Notes: a model not told the origin generated them from the letters alone. A DNA stretch of 64,000 nt from an uncultured Maribacter sp. (GCF_947500985.1 NZ_CANMTX010000009.1:57794-121793); one strand, 5' to 3'; positions 56,371-64,000 are shown, numbered from the stretch's first letter. Made by a program: numbers and translations.

Positions 56371-56973
56371 TTATTGTTTTATCTGTTTTAAGTAAATAGA
56401 TAGTCCCTTTAGGTATTCATCAATCACTTTATCATCATCATAAAGCTTACGAATTCCGCGTATGCCTTCAAAAGCGCTAATTAAATAAATAGCAGCTGCG
56501 GCACTTGAAATATCTTTTTTAATAGAATGCTCCGTCTTTCCTCTTTCTATTAACTCTATAAGTGCTCTTTTCCATTCCTCAATAATGTTTTTCAGTGCTT
56601 TTTGATATACCTTTTCATTATCCCCAATTTCATTGATGAGATTATTTGTTGGGCAACCGTGTTTCTTCTCGTAGATTGTAAAAGACTTAAGGTTGTTTAG
56701 AAAAGTTTCTTCTAAAATAGTATATGCATTACCATTTTGATAAAGCGGATACACCATTCTTTTTTGAACTCTACTTTGTAACTTTTGGGTAATAACGGCT
56801 ATGCCTAATTCTTTTTTATTTGCGTAGTGGTGGTAGAAGGCACCTTTGGTCAAGGTGGTTGCCTTCATTATTTTTTCAATACTAGTAGTTTTAAAACCGT
56901 CTTCATAAAACAACTTAAATGCCTCATTGAGAATGAGTTGTTTTGATAGCTCAGATTTTAATGCCTGCTTCAT
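56371..56973 (-). CDS. TetR/AcrR family transcriptional regulator
   Basis: 200 residues with the N-terminal TetR helix-turn-helix (about 10-56: ILNEAFKLFYEDGFKTTSIEKIMKATTLTKGAFYHHYANKKELG) and a helical ligand domain, similar to regulators of the TetR_C_11/AefR-type. It heads the TetR-HAD-SDR-lipoprotein run and probably represses it. An 8-bp inverted repeat at 56972-57003 overlaps its start codon, as expected for autoregulation. Confidence 0.9.
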   Translation of the reverse strand: MKQALKSELSKQLILNEAFKLFYEDGFKTTSIEKIMKATTLTKGAFYHHYANKKELGIAVITQKLQSRVQKRMVYPLYQNGNAYTILEETFLNNLKSFTIYEKKHGCPTNNLINEIGDNEKVYQKALKNIIEEWKRALIELIERGKTEHSIKKDISSAAAAIYLISAFEGIRGIRKLYDDDKVIDEYLKGLSIYLKQIKQ

Positions 56974-57003
56974 ACCGTAAAGATGCTCAATAAAATACGG
57001 TAT
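56972..57003. promoter_or_regulatory. Palindrome at the tetR start, candidate TetR operator
   Basis: ATACCGTA (56972-56979) and TACGGTAT (56996-57003) form perfect 8-bp inverted arms with a 16-bp gap; the left arm overlaps the tetR ATG (56971-56973). A second palindrome, ACCTAAA/TTTAGGT, is at 57062-57079, and AGGTATTTA occurs twice (57017-57025 and 57076-57084) in the same 159-bp gap. Confidence 0.5.
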
Positions 57004-57132
57004 AGAATGTTTTTAGAGGTATTTAACCTATTCTTAACTACAAAAAAATCAGTTTGCTTCAACCTAAAACCATTTAGGTATTTAGTAAAATAGGATAAGA
57101 AATAATGATGGGTGATGTGCTTAGAGTGATTT

Positions 57133-58047
57133 CTAATTGAGATTTAATCGATACTCATTAGGGCTCATAGAGGTTTTCTTTTTGAAGATTTTACTGAAAT
57201 ACTGCGGATATTCAAACCCAAGTGAATATGCTATTTCACTAGCACTTTTCGTTGAGTTTAAAAGTTTGTTCTTGGCTTTTTCTATGATGTATTGATGAAT
57301 ATGGTCTTGCGTTCCTTGTCCAGTTTCTTTTCTAAGTAAATCGCTCAAGTATTTAGCCGATATATTTAATGCTTCTCCACAATATTGAACCGTTGGTATA
57401 CCAAGTTCAATTTGTTTGTTTTGGATGTAGTACTCTTTTAATAGTGTATTAAAATTGCTAACTATGTCTTTGTTTAAATTGGTTCTTGTATAAAATTGTC
57501 GGTCATAAAACCTGATACAATAATTAAGTAACAATTCTAAATTAGAGATAATAATGGTTTGACTATGTGTGTCAATATTACCACTATATTCTTTTTCAAT
57601 TTTTTGAACTATTTCGGTTACTGTTGTTCTTTCATCATTTGATAAATGTAGCGCTTCGTTAGATGCGTATTCAAAAAAAGAGAACTGTTCTATTTTTTTA
57701 CCTAATTCAGATTTTCTAATTAAATCTGGATGAAACATCACCGTCCAACCTTGGTCTTTGGTATTAATGTTTTGTTTTTCAAACTCCATGATTTGATCAG
57801 GAGCCATAAAGATCATTGAACCTTCTTGGTAATCATATGAATTTCTACCGTAGTTTTTAATGGTAAAACCGCAATTATCTTTTAAACTGATATGATAAAG
57901 ACCTAAGGAATATTTAAAATTTTCTAGACCAATTTGGTTCCAATTTTCACCAATTCTCAATACGGAAATTAAGGGGTGTTTTGGTTTCTCTAAACTAAAG
58001 TAAGAATGAACATCTGCAACACTGTCTATTTTAATTATTTCCTTCAT
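57133..58047 (-). CDS. AraC family transcriptional regulator
   Basis: 304 residues: an N-terminal ligand-sensing cupin-like part (about 30-140; GSMIFMAPDQIMEFEKQ) and a C-terminal pair of AraC helix-turn-helix motifs (about 205-302; LNISAKYLSDLLRKETGQG and SASEIAYSLGFEYPQYFSKIFKKKTSMSPNEYR). Sits 10 bp downstream of the MBL hydrolase and the SDR gene, so it likely controls that trio. Ligand unknown. Confidence 0.9.
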   Translation of the reverse strand: MKEIIKIDSVADVHSYFSLEKPKHPLISVLRIGENWNQIGLENFKYSLGLYHISLKDNCGFTIKNYGRNSYDYQEGSMIFMAPDQIMEFEKQNINTKDQGWTVMFHPDLIRKSELGKKIEQFSFFEYASNEALHLSNDERTTVTEIVQKIEKEYSGNIDTHSQTIIISNLELLLNYCIRFYDRQFYTRTNLNKDIVSNFNTLLKEYYIQNKQIELGIPTVQYCGEALNISAKYLSDLLRKETGQGTQDHIHQYIIEKAKNKLLNSTKSASEIAYSLGFEYPQYFSKIFKKKTSMSPNEYRLNLN

Positions 58048-58057
58048 TACAAATAAT

Positions 58058-59191
58058 TTAAATGTTTTGCCACCAGTTAGGGTAGGTGGTAACTGAATCT
58101 TTCACTATTATTTCTTGCCCAATTTGTGGTGCTATTACTTTTAAATTTAATTCCGATGCTTTTTTCTCTAACCGTTTAATGGGATCTGTCCATTCATGCA
58201 ATGCTAATTTAAAACCGGCCCAATGTATGGGCATTATCTTTCTGGCTTTAACATCTACACCTGCTTGTGCTGTTTCTTCGGGCATCATATGAATATCTGA
58301 CCATAATTGATTGTATTGTCCACATTCCAATAAAGCCAAATCAAAAGGACCATATTTTTCTCCTATTTCCTTAAAATGAGCAGCATAACCACTATCACCA
58401 CTAAAGTAAATATTTTCATTTTTAGAAGTAATTACCCAAGAACTCCACAAAGTACTTTGACCGTTACTCAATCCCCTGCCCGAAAAATGTTGTGCTGGTG
58501 TACAGACTAGTTTAAGCGTATCGAATTGTATTTCTTGCCACCAATCCATCTCTGTGATTTTTAAATTTTTAACTCCCCAAGCTCTTAAGTGATTGCCAAC
58601 ACCTAATGGTGCGTAGAAATGATCGGTCTTGTCCTTTATTTTTAAAACCGATTCATAATCTAGATGGTCATAGTGGTCATGAGAAAAGATAACCGCATCT
58701 ATTTTTGGTAGTTGATCTATGGCAATAGGAAATTCTGAATTAAAACGATTTTCACCTAATAATGGGTGAGGAGCTGCCACTTTGCCGAACATAGGATCAA
58801 TTAGAATATTCTTTTTATCGATCTGTAATAAAAATGCCGAATGTCCAAACCATATCATTCTTGCCGCCCCGTTATAGTCTGCAATATCGGTTGAGTCTAT
58901 TTTATGCGGTTTTAAATCGGCATTAGGGCGACCATTGGGCACTTTGGTAGTTAAAAATTTATAAGCTAAACTTACTGTTCCTATAAAGCCTATTTCTTTA
59001 GGAACAGGGTTAATGTTTCTAAATTTACCATCGTTAAATTGACGTGATTGCTCATAACCTAGTTTTTGGCTTTTGCCGCTATTACCCCCAAAACTTGGAT
59101 AAAAGTTGGTAAATGCCCAGGTAGCTATTGTAATTACGCCAATTACTATTAAGAATGTTATCATTATTTTTCTAAGGAATCTTTTGATCAT
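58058..59191 (-). CDS. MBL-fold metallo-hydrolase (NAPE-PLD/UlaG-like), membrane anchored
   Basis: 377 residues. One N-terminal membrane helix (IMITFLIVIGVITIATWAF), then a metallo-beta-lactamase fold with the zinc motif SHDHYDHLD, a second ligand block SGDSGYAAHF and the final histidine in MPIHWAGF. The WFGHSAFLLQIDKKNILIDPMFG start and the length match the N-acyl-phosphatidylethanolamine phospholipase D-like group. Substrate unproven. One base separates it from the upstream SDR gene. Confidence 0.88.
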   Translation of the reverse strand: MIKRFLRKIMITFLIVIGVITIATWAFTNFYPSFGGNSGKSQKLGYEQSRQFNDGKFRNINPVPKEIGFIGTVSLAYKFLTTKVPNGRPNADLKPHKIDSTDIADYNGAARMIWFGHSAFLLQIDKKNILIDPMFGKVAAPHPLLGENRFNSEFPIAIDQLPKIDAVIFSHDHYDHLDYESVLKIKDKTDHFYAPLGVGNHLRAWGVKNLKITEMDWWQEIQFDTLKLVCTPAQHFSGRGLSNGQSTLWSSWVITSKNENIYFSGDSGYAAHFKEIGEKYGPFDLALLECGQYNQLWSDIHMMPEETAQAGVDVKARKIMPIHWAGFKLALHEWTDPIKRLEKKASELNLKVIAPQIGQEIIVKDSVTTYPNWWQNI

Positions 59192-59192
59192 T

Positions 59193-60011
59193 CTATTTAT
59201 ATTGACTCATGATCACTTTATCAAATATACGGTCACCAAACCACTTACGTATGGTTATAGCAAATTTTGCCGAATATCCCTTTACATATCTGATCTTAGG
59301 GTTTTTCGTAGTGGCGGCTTTTGCGATCGTTTTACCTAAAACATTTACATCTGTAAAACGATCATTGGTAAAGTCTTTTTTCATGGTATCTGCCACTGAA
59401 TTTGCAAATGTTGCATAGGCTCCCTTACCTGAAGTTTCTCTCAAACTTTCTGCGGCAATTAATCCCCACGGAGTTTTGATTCCGCCAGGTTCTACAATGA
59501 CTACATCAATACCAAAAGGTTTTAGTTCTAGGCGCAGACAATCGCTCCATCCTTCTAAAGCATGTTTTGTGGCAAAATACCAAGCTCCTAAAGGCAAATA
59601 TACTTTTCCGCCCATAGAAGATATGTTTACAATTCTACCATATTTGTGTTCTCTCATTTTTGGTATGATCAATTGTGTGATACGTGCCAAACCAAAAATA
59701 TTCACTTCAAACTGTCTTTTGGCTTCTTCTAACGGAACATCTTCCACCGTGCCATAGGAGCCATAACCAGCATTGTTAATTAAAATATCTATTCTACCTT
59801 CTTTATTTATTATGGTGTTTACGCATGAAACAATAGAATCATCTTTGGTTAAATCTAAAGGCACAATGTGTATTCCTTGTGCTTTTAAATCTTGCATTTC
59901 TTCTATTCTTCTTGCAGCTCCATAAACAATGTAACCCTGACTTTTTAATATGTTGGCGGTAGATTTGCCCATGCCAGAAGAAGCTCCCGTAATTAATGCG
60001 ATTTTACTCAT
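59193..60011 (-). CDS. Short-chain oxidoreductase (SDR)
   Basis: 272 residues. TGASSGMGKST cofactor loop, NNAGYG, catalytic serine in NISSMGG and Tyr-x3-Lys in YFATKHAL, and VEPGGIKTPWG. The AARRIEEM segment suggests NADP binding. First gene of the SDR-MBL-AraC operon; the cofactor and fold are clear, the substrate is not. Confidence 0.9.
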   Translation of the reverse strand: MSKIALITGASSGMGKSTANILKSQGYIVYGAARRIEEMQDLKAQGIHIVPLDLTKDDSIVSCVNTIINKEGRIDILINNAGYGSYGTVEDVPLEEAKRQFEVNIFGLARITQLIIPKMREHKYGRIVNISSMGGKVYLPLGAWYFATKHALEGWSDCLRLELKPFGIDVVIVEPGGIKTPWGLIAAESLRETSGKGAYATFANSVADTMKKDFTNDRFTDVNVLGKTIAKAATTKNPKIRYVKGYSAKFAITIRKWFGDRIFDKVIMSQYK

Positions 60012-60049
60012 GTATGTTTTTTAAATTATATAGATCGGTTTTACTTTGA

Positions 60050-60057
60050 CAAAATTA
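60050..60057 (-). promoter_or_regulatory. Candidate -7 box for the SDR-MBL-AraC operon
   Basis: Minus strand TAATTTTG, a match to TAnnTTTG, 38 bases before the ATG at 60011; -33 not evident. Confidence 0.35.
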
Positions 60058-60148
60058 AAGGGATACTTGCTGATAACTGTATTCTAATTGCTGAATATTG
60101 AATACTTTTTACATATTGTACTTATTCAGGCAACATCATGAAACAAAT

Positions 60149-60183
60149 AAGCCTTTATTTACAAAATTTGTAGATAGAGGCTT
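60149..60183. repeat. 35-bp near-perfect palindrome between ars operon and SDR operon
   Basis: AAGCCTTTATTTACAAA and TTTGTAGATAGAGGCTT, joined by one base, pair over 17 positions (two are G-T wobbles on the plus strand). It lies 69 bp beyond the acr3 stop. It may be the acr3 terminator, although the T-run is poor, or an operator. The rest of the 240-bp gap 60012-60251 shows only a candidate promoter. Confidence 0.55.
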
Positions 60184-60251
60184 TGATTTATTATAACTTC
60201 CCGTTATTTATTAGTGTGCTGTTTTTATGTATTTAAATGCATATAAACTTT

Positions 60252-61307
60252 TTATACTACTGGTTCTTTAGTTGTGGTAAAATACTTTTTCTTCAACCAA
60301 AATGAGACTCTTACCAAAAATATAAGCGCAGGTACCTCAACTAGCGGACCAATAACTCCTGCAAATGCCTGACCAGAATTGAGACCGAATACTGCAATGG
60401 CAACAGCTATAGCCAATTCAAAATTGTTTCCGGCTGCTGTAAATGCTACTGATGCTGTTTTATCGTATTCTGCACCTGTGGCTTTGGTGAAGAAAAAACC
60501 AATAATGAACATTAAGGTGAAATAAATAAGTAACGGCACAGCGATAATCAGCACATCCATCGGTATTTCTACTATTAATTCTCCTTTTAATGAAAACATA
60601 ATAACGATGGTGAATAAAAGGGCAATCAATGTCATTGGTGAAATTGCAGGTATGAATTTATTTGTATACCATTCTTCTCCTTTTAATTTTACTAATATTA
60701 GCCTGCTTAAGATTCCCAATAAAAATGGTAGTCCTAAATAGATGGCGACACTTTCTGCAATAGTACCAATAGATATATCTACTATGGCACCTTCAAAACC
60801 GAAATAGGGTGGAAGTACCGTAATAAATAACCAAGCATAAAAGCTATATGCAAATACTTGGAATATACTGTTCAATGCTACCAAGCCTGCACCGTATTCG
60901 CTGCTGCCTTCCGCTAGGTCGTTCCATACCAATACCATGGCAATACAACGCGCCAGACCAATAAGAATAAGACCAACCATATATTCTGGATAATCTGATA
61001 AAAAGATAATGGCCAGTATAAACATTAAAACAGGACCTATAATCCAGTTTAAAATAAGGCTTATAGATAGTATTTTAGTGTTTCTAAAAACTTTTGGTAA
61101 TAAAGTATAGTTCACTTTTGCCAATGGCGGATACATCATAAGTATTAAACCAATAGCTATGGGGATATTTGTAGTACCACTATTGAATGTGTTGATAATG
61201 TCTGGGAAGGATGGTATAAAATAACCGATACCCACACCTAGAGCCATTGCGGCAAAAATCCACCATGTTAAATTTTGATCTAGAAAACTTAATTTTTTAG
61301 AAGCCAT
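60252..61307 (-). CDS. acr3: ACR3-type arsenite efflux permease
   Basis: 351 residues from the ATG at 61307 ([16 protein letters not shown]); the frame runs further upstream but that part lies inside arsC. Ten membrane helices. Family blocks: [19 protein letters not shown] with the conserved essential cysteine, and [19 protein letters not shown]...[13 protein letters not shown]. Pumps arsenite out across the inner membrane. One base after the arsC stop; last gene of the ars operon. Confidence 0.95.
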   Translation of the reverse strand: MASKKLSFLDQNLTWWIFAAMALGVGIGYFIPSFPDIINTFNSGTTNIPIAIGLILMMYPPLAKVNYTLLPKVFRNTKILSISLILNWIIGPVLMFILAIIFLSDYPEYMVGLILIGLARCIAMVLVWNDLAEGSSEYGAGLVALNSIFQVFAYSFYAWLFITVLPPYFGFEGAIVDISIGTIAESVAIYLGLPFLLGILSRLILVKLKGEEWYTNKFIPAISPMTLIALLFTIVIMFSLKGELIVEIPMDVLIIAVPLLIYFTLMFIIGFFFTKATGAEYDKTASVAFTAAGNNFELAIAVAIAVFGLNSGQAFAGVIGPLVEVPALIFLVRVSFWLKKKYFTTTKEPVV

Positions 61308-61308
61308 T

Positions 61309-61938
61309 TTATTTGATTTGTGAGAATACGTAAAATAATTCCGTTGCAATTTGTATACTTCTTTCAGCATATTTCTCTGCCTGTTGCGGCGTGTTATCAA
61401 ATGCCTTAGGATCTTCAAAAGTTATAGGAACTCTTTTTTCCGCTCCAGCTATAAAGGGGCAACCGCCATCTGCTTGCGAGCATGTCATGACTGCTGCAAA
61501 TTGTGCTGACGGATTATAAGGATCTTCATATGATTTAGAAAAGCCAATTACCGGATGCTCGTTCTCAGCATACTTAATAGCATAAACCGGATTAGTGGTC
61601 TCTGATAATTTTTGAATCTGAAAACCTTGATTTTTTAATGTTTCTGCTACCATAGGGAACAAAGCCGTAGCCTCAGTACCACCAGAGTAGCAATAGACAT
61701 TTTTAATGCCGTAATTGTTTGCCATAGTCTGTGCCCAAACTTGAGATAAATGACTTCTTCTGGAGTTATGGGTACAGATGAAATTTATTCTGATTTCCTC
61801 ACTAGCAATCGTTTTCTCTTGAATGTAATCTACTAAGGGTTGTAAAACAACTTTACGATCTGCTGTAATAGAATCGGTATTTAATTTTTTTATTAAACTC
61901 TCAATTTCGGGTAACATATTCGTTTTTGTAGTAATCAT
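61309..61938 (-). CDS. arsC: Arsenate reductase-like low-molecular-weight phosphatase family protein
   Basis: 209 residues. LMW protein-tyrosine phosphatase fold with the CX5R loop in [18 protein letters not shown], preceded by an extra N-terminal helix pair (about 1-45). Position between DUF6428 and acr3 makes thiol-dependent reduction of arsenate to arsenite the likely role; a second cysteine occurs in [11 protein letters not shown]. An internal ATG at 61917 is an alternative start. 21 bp after the DUF6428 gene. Confidence 0.85.
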   Translation of the reverse strand: MITTKTNMLPEIESLIKKLNTDSITADRKVVLQPLVDYIQEKTIASEEIRINFICTHNSRRSHLSQVWAQTMANNYGIKNVYCYSGGTEATALFPMVAETLKNQGFQIQKLSETTNPVYAIKYAENEHPVIGFSKSYEDPYNPSAQFAAVMTCSQADGGCPFIAGAEKRVPITFEDPKAFDNTPQQAEKYAERSIQIATELFYVFSQIK

Positions 61939-61959
61939 TTTCCTTGGTTTATTTAAAGT

Positions 61960-62427
61960 TTAACAGCAATTACCATCAGGTGCACAACATGGTTCATTGG
62001 TAACTTCGGCAAATTTTACTTTTGGTTTCTCTGCAGGTATGCCACAATTATCTTTTGCCAAGCAGTCTGTTTGCTTAGATGTTAGTCTGAAATTGGTACC
62101 GTTGAAATCGAGTCCGAATTTCTCTATTGTTTGTCCTTGGTATTCTACCTCTATTTCTAAATCTTCTATTTTCAATACCTTCTCAGAAAGTTCAATAATA
62201 TTGACCAACTTTTCTGGGTGTAATCTATGATCATAATCATTGGCATTCCAAAGTTGAAAATTTACTACTTCTTCATTTCTGACCGTACCACCGCAATCGA
62301 TAAAATTCTTGGTTATTTTACCAACCTCTGTTACGTGAAAGTGATTAGGTACTAAATCTCCGTTCGGTAATTCAAATGCTATAGTGTCAAGCTCTGCTAA
62401 GTGTTTTTTAATTTCTGATAGTTTCAT
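61960..62427 (-). CDS. DUF6428 family protein with cysteine-rich tail (ars operon)
   Basis: 155 residues of unknown function, a family seen in arsenic operons of Bacteroidota. A beta-rich body (LDTIAFELPNGDLVPNHFHVTEVG, DLEIEVEYQGQTIEKFGLDFNGTNFRL) is followed by a tail rich in cysteine: DCLAKDNCG and PCCAPDGNCC, six in about 45 residues, the last two being the C-terminus. ArsR in the same operon also ends in two cysteines. Binding of As(III) or of a thiol carrier is a fair inference but nothing here proves it. Confidence 0.75.
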   Translation of the reverse strand: MKLSEIKKHLAELDTIAFELPNGDLVPNHFHVTEVGKITKNFIDCGGTVRNEEVVNFQLWNANDYDHRLHPEKLVNIIELSEKVLKIEDLEIEVEYQGQTIEKFGLDFNGTNFRLTSKQTDCLAKDNCGIPAEKPKVKFAEVTNEPCCAPDGNCC

Positions 62428-62496
62428 AATCTTGTATTTTAATTAAAATGTATATTATATTAATCGTAATAAAGCGATAAAAGAATGTAAATTTTT

Positions 62497-62826
62497 TTAG
62501 CAACAATCGGTATTCGGAATGTCTTGATCTAAGAACTTTATCATGATATTTTTCATGCTTGACCAATTGTCTTTATCTATACAATAGCAAACACTAGTAC
62601 CTTCAACATTGCCTTTTATTAGACCTAACTGTTTAAGTTCTTTTAAATGTTGAGATATGGTAGGTTGCGCAAGTCCTATTTCATTTACTAAATCACCACA
62701 AATGCAACTATCTAGTTCAAATAGATGTTGTAAAATGGCAACACGAGCTGGGTGACCAAATACTTTTGCGAATAATGAAATTTCATTTTGTTCATCAGTG
62801 AACATTTCTGTTTTTGCTAATCCCAT
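62497..62826 (-). CDS. arsR: ArsR/SmtB family arsenic-responsive repressor
   Basis: 109 residues, winged helix. The alpha-3 cysteine pair Cys41/Cys43 (DSCICGDLV) is the typical As(III) site (ELCVCDL in classical ArsR), and the recognition helix is LAQPTISQHLKELKQLGLI. Additional cysteines Cys80, Cys82 and the terminal Cys108-Cys109 may add ligands. First gene of the ars operon. 69 bp separate it from DUF6428, where TATCG/CGATTA-like half-sites recall the sequence before arsR. Confidence 0.93.
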   Translation of the reverse strand: MGLAKTEMFTDEQNEISLFAKVFGHPARVAILQHLFELDSCICGDLVNEIGLAQPTISQHLKELKQLGLIKGNVEGTSVCYCIDKDNWSSMKNIMIKFLDQDIPNTDCC

Positions 62827-62847
62827 TTGTTATTTAATTGTTTCATT

Positions 62848-62874
62848 GCAATATTACGATATATAAAATATAAT
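62848..62874 (-). promoter_or_regulatory. Candidate ars operator/promoter region
   Basis: AT-rich stretch before arsR (minus strand ATTATATTTTATATATCG then TAATATT) with TATATTTT close to a -7 box. ATCGTAATA here recurs in opposite orientation in the arsR-DUF6428 gap (about 62466), which suggests two ArsR sites. Confidence 0.3.
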
Positions 62875-63054
62875 GATGTAAATAAATTGTTTTTTTTTCT
62901 GGAATCGCATCAACATTGTTTATTTCATTATCTCAAAGTAACTATAATCATAACAGAGAATTAATAATATGTTTCCATTCCTTTAATAAAAAGATTTAGG
63001 ATCAGTTAAAATCTTACCTTATTGGTAAAATATTCTAATTACTTTATGCAAACT

Positions 63055-63085
63055 TTTGAAAATGAGTAATTTCTATGTAACTTTT
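63055..63085 (+). promoter_or_regulatory. Candidate promoter for the CBM48-HhH gene
   Basis: TTTG at 63055-63058, a 19-base spacer, and TAACTTTT at 63078-63085 (one mismatch to TAnnTTTG), 26 bases before the ATG. The rest of the 285-bp gap 62827-63111 is AT-rich and, apart from the ars site, shows nothing definite. Confidence 0.45.
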
Positions 63086-63111
63086 ATCTAGAATTAAAAC
63101 ACTACAGAAAA

Positions 63112-63753
63112 ATGGCATTAACAAAAGAGACAAAAGGAAAGGGTACGCATACTACCGTTACGTTTACTGTAGGGGAGAATGAAGCCCCTAGCGCAGCAAA
63201 TGTTATATTATTGGGAGACTTCAATGATTGGCAAACGAATGATAGTTCTTACCAAATGGAAAAAAAGAACGGGTCTTATGTAAAAAGCATAAAACTAGAA
63301 ACTGGTAAACGTTACGAATTCAGATACTTGAGCGAAGATAAGGGCTGGTTTAATGATTACGCAGCAGATGCATATGTGCCTTCGCCGTATTCAGGTATAG
63401 ATAATAGCGTTGTAGATTTAACTGCATTGCCGGCGAAAAAGAAACCGGTAAAAAAGGCAGCGGTTAAAAAGCCAGTAGTAAAGAAACCTGTTGCCAAGGC
63501 TAAGAAAGATGATTTAAAAAAGATAGAAGGTATCGGACCTAAAATTGCATCTATTTTAACTGATAAGGGTATCGGAACTTTTGAAAAATTAGCTGGGGCG
63601 TCTGTAAAGACACTTGAACAAATTCTAAAAGAAGCCGGTCCACGTTATACCATGCATAAACCTGGTTCATGGCCAAAGCAAGCTAAATTAGCTGCTTCAG
63701 GTGATTGGGATAAATTGAAAGTCTTACAAGATAAATTAGACGGCGGTAAGTAA
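63112..63753 (+). CDS. Early-set/CBM48-like domain fused to a helix-hairpin-helix domain
   Basis: 213 residues. Residues about 11-103 look like an AMPK/isoamylase early-set (CBM48) glycogen-binding fold: ILLGDFNDWQTN, YEFRYLSEDKGWFND, VPSPYSGIDNSVVDL. A Lys/Pro/Ala/Val linker follows (108-132, repeated KKPV). Residues 133-213 are a helix-hairpin-helix domain (KKIEGIGPKIASILTDKGIGTFEKLA) with a GPRYTMHKPGSWPKQA tail, a type I know as an add-on to ribosomal protein L21 in Bacteroidota. No signal peptide. A protein linking a glucan-type module to a nucleic-acid module; function unknown. Ends at a strong terminator. Confidence 0.75.
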   Translation: MALTKETKGKGTHTTVTFTVGENEAPSAANVILLGDFNDWQTNDSSYQMEKKNGSYVKSIKLETGKRYEFRYLSEDKGWFNDYAADAYVPSPYSGIDNSVVDLTALPAKKKPVKKAAVKKPVVKKPVAKAKKDDLKKIEGIGPKIASILTDKGIGTFEKLAGASVKTLEQILKEAGPRYTMHKPGSWPKQAKLAASGDWDKLKVLQDKLDGGK

Positions 63754-63771
63754 TTGCCTAAAACTATACAT

Positions 63772-63810
63772 AACAAAAAGCCCTAAGATATATTCTTAGG
63801 GCTTTTTGTT
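63772..63810. terminator. Two-way intrinsic terminator
   Basis: A 17-bp perfect stem (AACAAAAAGCCCTAAGA with TCTTAGGGCTTTTTGTT) and a five-base loop, 18 bp after the CBM48-HhH stop and 28 bp beyond the minus-strand tiny ORF, so it can serve both. Confidence 0.92.
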
Positions 63811-63814
63811 TACT

Positions 63815-64000
63815 ATACATTCGTTTGATTAGAAGCTACTATTTCATTGCAGTTTGATAATCAATAATGAATTTCTTCATCATGGATTGTAGTTCTATTT
63901 TATCTTTCTTGCTCATTTTAATAATACATTCGTTTGATTAGAAGCTACTATTTCATTGCAGTTTGATAATCAATAATGAATTTCTTCATCATGGATTGTA
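63815..64000. repeat. Direct tandem duplication, period 109 bp (cut by window end)
   Basis: Bases 63815-63891 and 63924-64000 are identical over 77 bp, and the second copy runs off the window, so the true repeat may be longer. A 32-bp segment lies between the visible copies. 109 is not a multiple of three, so each copy carries its own minus-strand stop codon. Confidence 0.95.
63839..63916 (-). CDS. Tiny lysine-rich ORF (25 codons) in the tandem repeat
   Basis: Minus-strand ATG at 63916 to TAG at 63839: MSKKDKIELQ, SMMKKFIIDY, then QTAMK. The last 14 codons are repeated in the upstream copy (stop at 63948), which continues beyond the window. The position 28 bp before a good terminator suggests that something on the minus strand is really transcribed to here. 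It may be a small protein, or the duplicated 3' end of a longer gene lying outside the window. Confidence 0.35.
   Translation of the reverse strand: MSKKDKIELQSMMKKFIIDYQTAMK

Noticed and set aside
57062..57079. ACCTAAA/TTTAGGT palindrome as the terminator of the AraC operon
   Set aside because: Short AT-rich stem and no U-run directly after it on the minus strand; noted only with the tetR region.
1..64000. tRNA, rRNA, CRISPR arrays, prophage or transposase genes
   Set aside because: Intergenic stretches were read for these and none was seen; small non-coding RNAs without obvious structure could still be missed.

Overview
The window is AT-rich bacterial DNA from a member of the Bacteroidota, almost certainly a marine-type Flavobacteriaceae. 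The supports are: a TonB-dependent receptor with a carboxypeptidase-like N-terminal domain, a single-chain E1 alpha/beta 2-oxoacid dehydrogenase, a plant-type GapN, OmpA-type lipoproteins, very few Shine-Dalgarno sequences, and several candidate promoters of the Bacteroidota TAnnTTTG type. The genus (something like Maribacter or Zobellia) is inference only. No rRNA, tRNA, CRISPR array, prophage or insertion sequence was seen. The gene order looks mostly chromosomal and housekeeping, and no gap without a gene exceeds about 285 bases.

Layout. 1-9.1 kb: branched-chain amino acid operon ilvD (cut by the window edge), ilvB, an O-methyltransferase, ilvN, ilvC, ilvA, then gapN, closed by a two-way terminator. 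9.1-15 kb: a TonB receptor with a secreted TPR protein, an MFS exporter and a serine hydrolase. 15-20 kb: leuC-leuD-cimA/leuA-leuB on the minus strand. 20-37 kb: recG, an M1 aminopeptidase with a patatin lipase, an M20 peptidase/FMN glutamate-synthase-like/OmpA-like/DUF block, a UvrD-type helicase, a Sua5/YciO protein, an OmpA lipoprotein, a GT2 glycosyltransferase, an HsdR_N nuclease-like protein facing holA, and DoxX. 37-46.4 kb: E1 fusion enzyme, a beta-barrel protein with a dead M1 peptidase domain, a LOG-family protein and uvrA. 46.5-50.5 kb: universal stress protein, REC-Crp response regulator, PAS histidine kinase and a TerB-like protein. 50.5-53.7 kb: mannitol-type dehydrogenase with an NCS1-like permease. 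53.9-60 kb: lipoprotein, SDR, Tat-exported HAD and TetR, then AraC, MBL hydrolase and SDR. 60.2-62.8 kb: arsenic operon arsR-DUF6428-arsC-acr3. 63.1-64 kb: an early-set/CBM48 plus helix-hairpin-helix fusion, then a partial 109-bp tandem duplication carrying a tiny ORF.

How the parts work together. The ilv and leu blocks give most of the valine, isoleucine and leucine pathways, and the E1 fusion enzyme probably breaks down the same keto acids (or makes branched acyl-CoA primers). The synthase in the leu operon looks more like a citramalate synthase than a leucine enzyme, so the cell may make 2-oxobutyrate by two routes (IlvA and CimA-LeuCDB). The sensor kinase, the Crp-type regulator and the Usp protein look like one stress or redox module.

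The points most worth a second look are: the CimA-like residues in the leu operon; a terminator-like perfect palindrome inside the 5' coding part of the glutamate-synthase-like gene; a 20-bp inverted repeat between ilvC and ilvA; the dead M1 domain fused to an outer-membrane barrel; a degenerate OmpA paralogue; the cysteine-tailed DUF6428 in the ars operon; the CBM48-HhH fusion; and the tandem duplication at the right edge.
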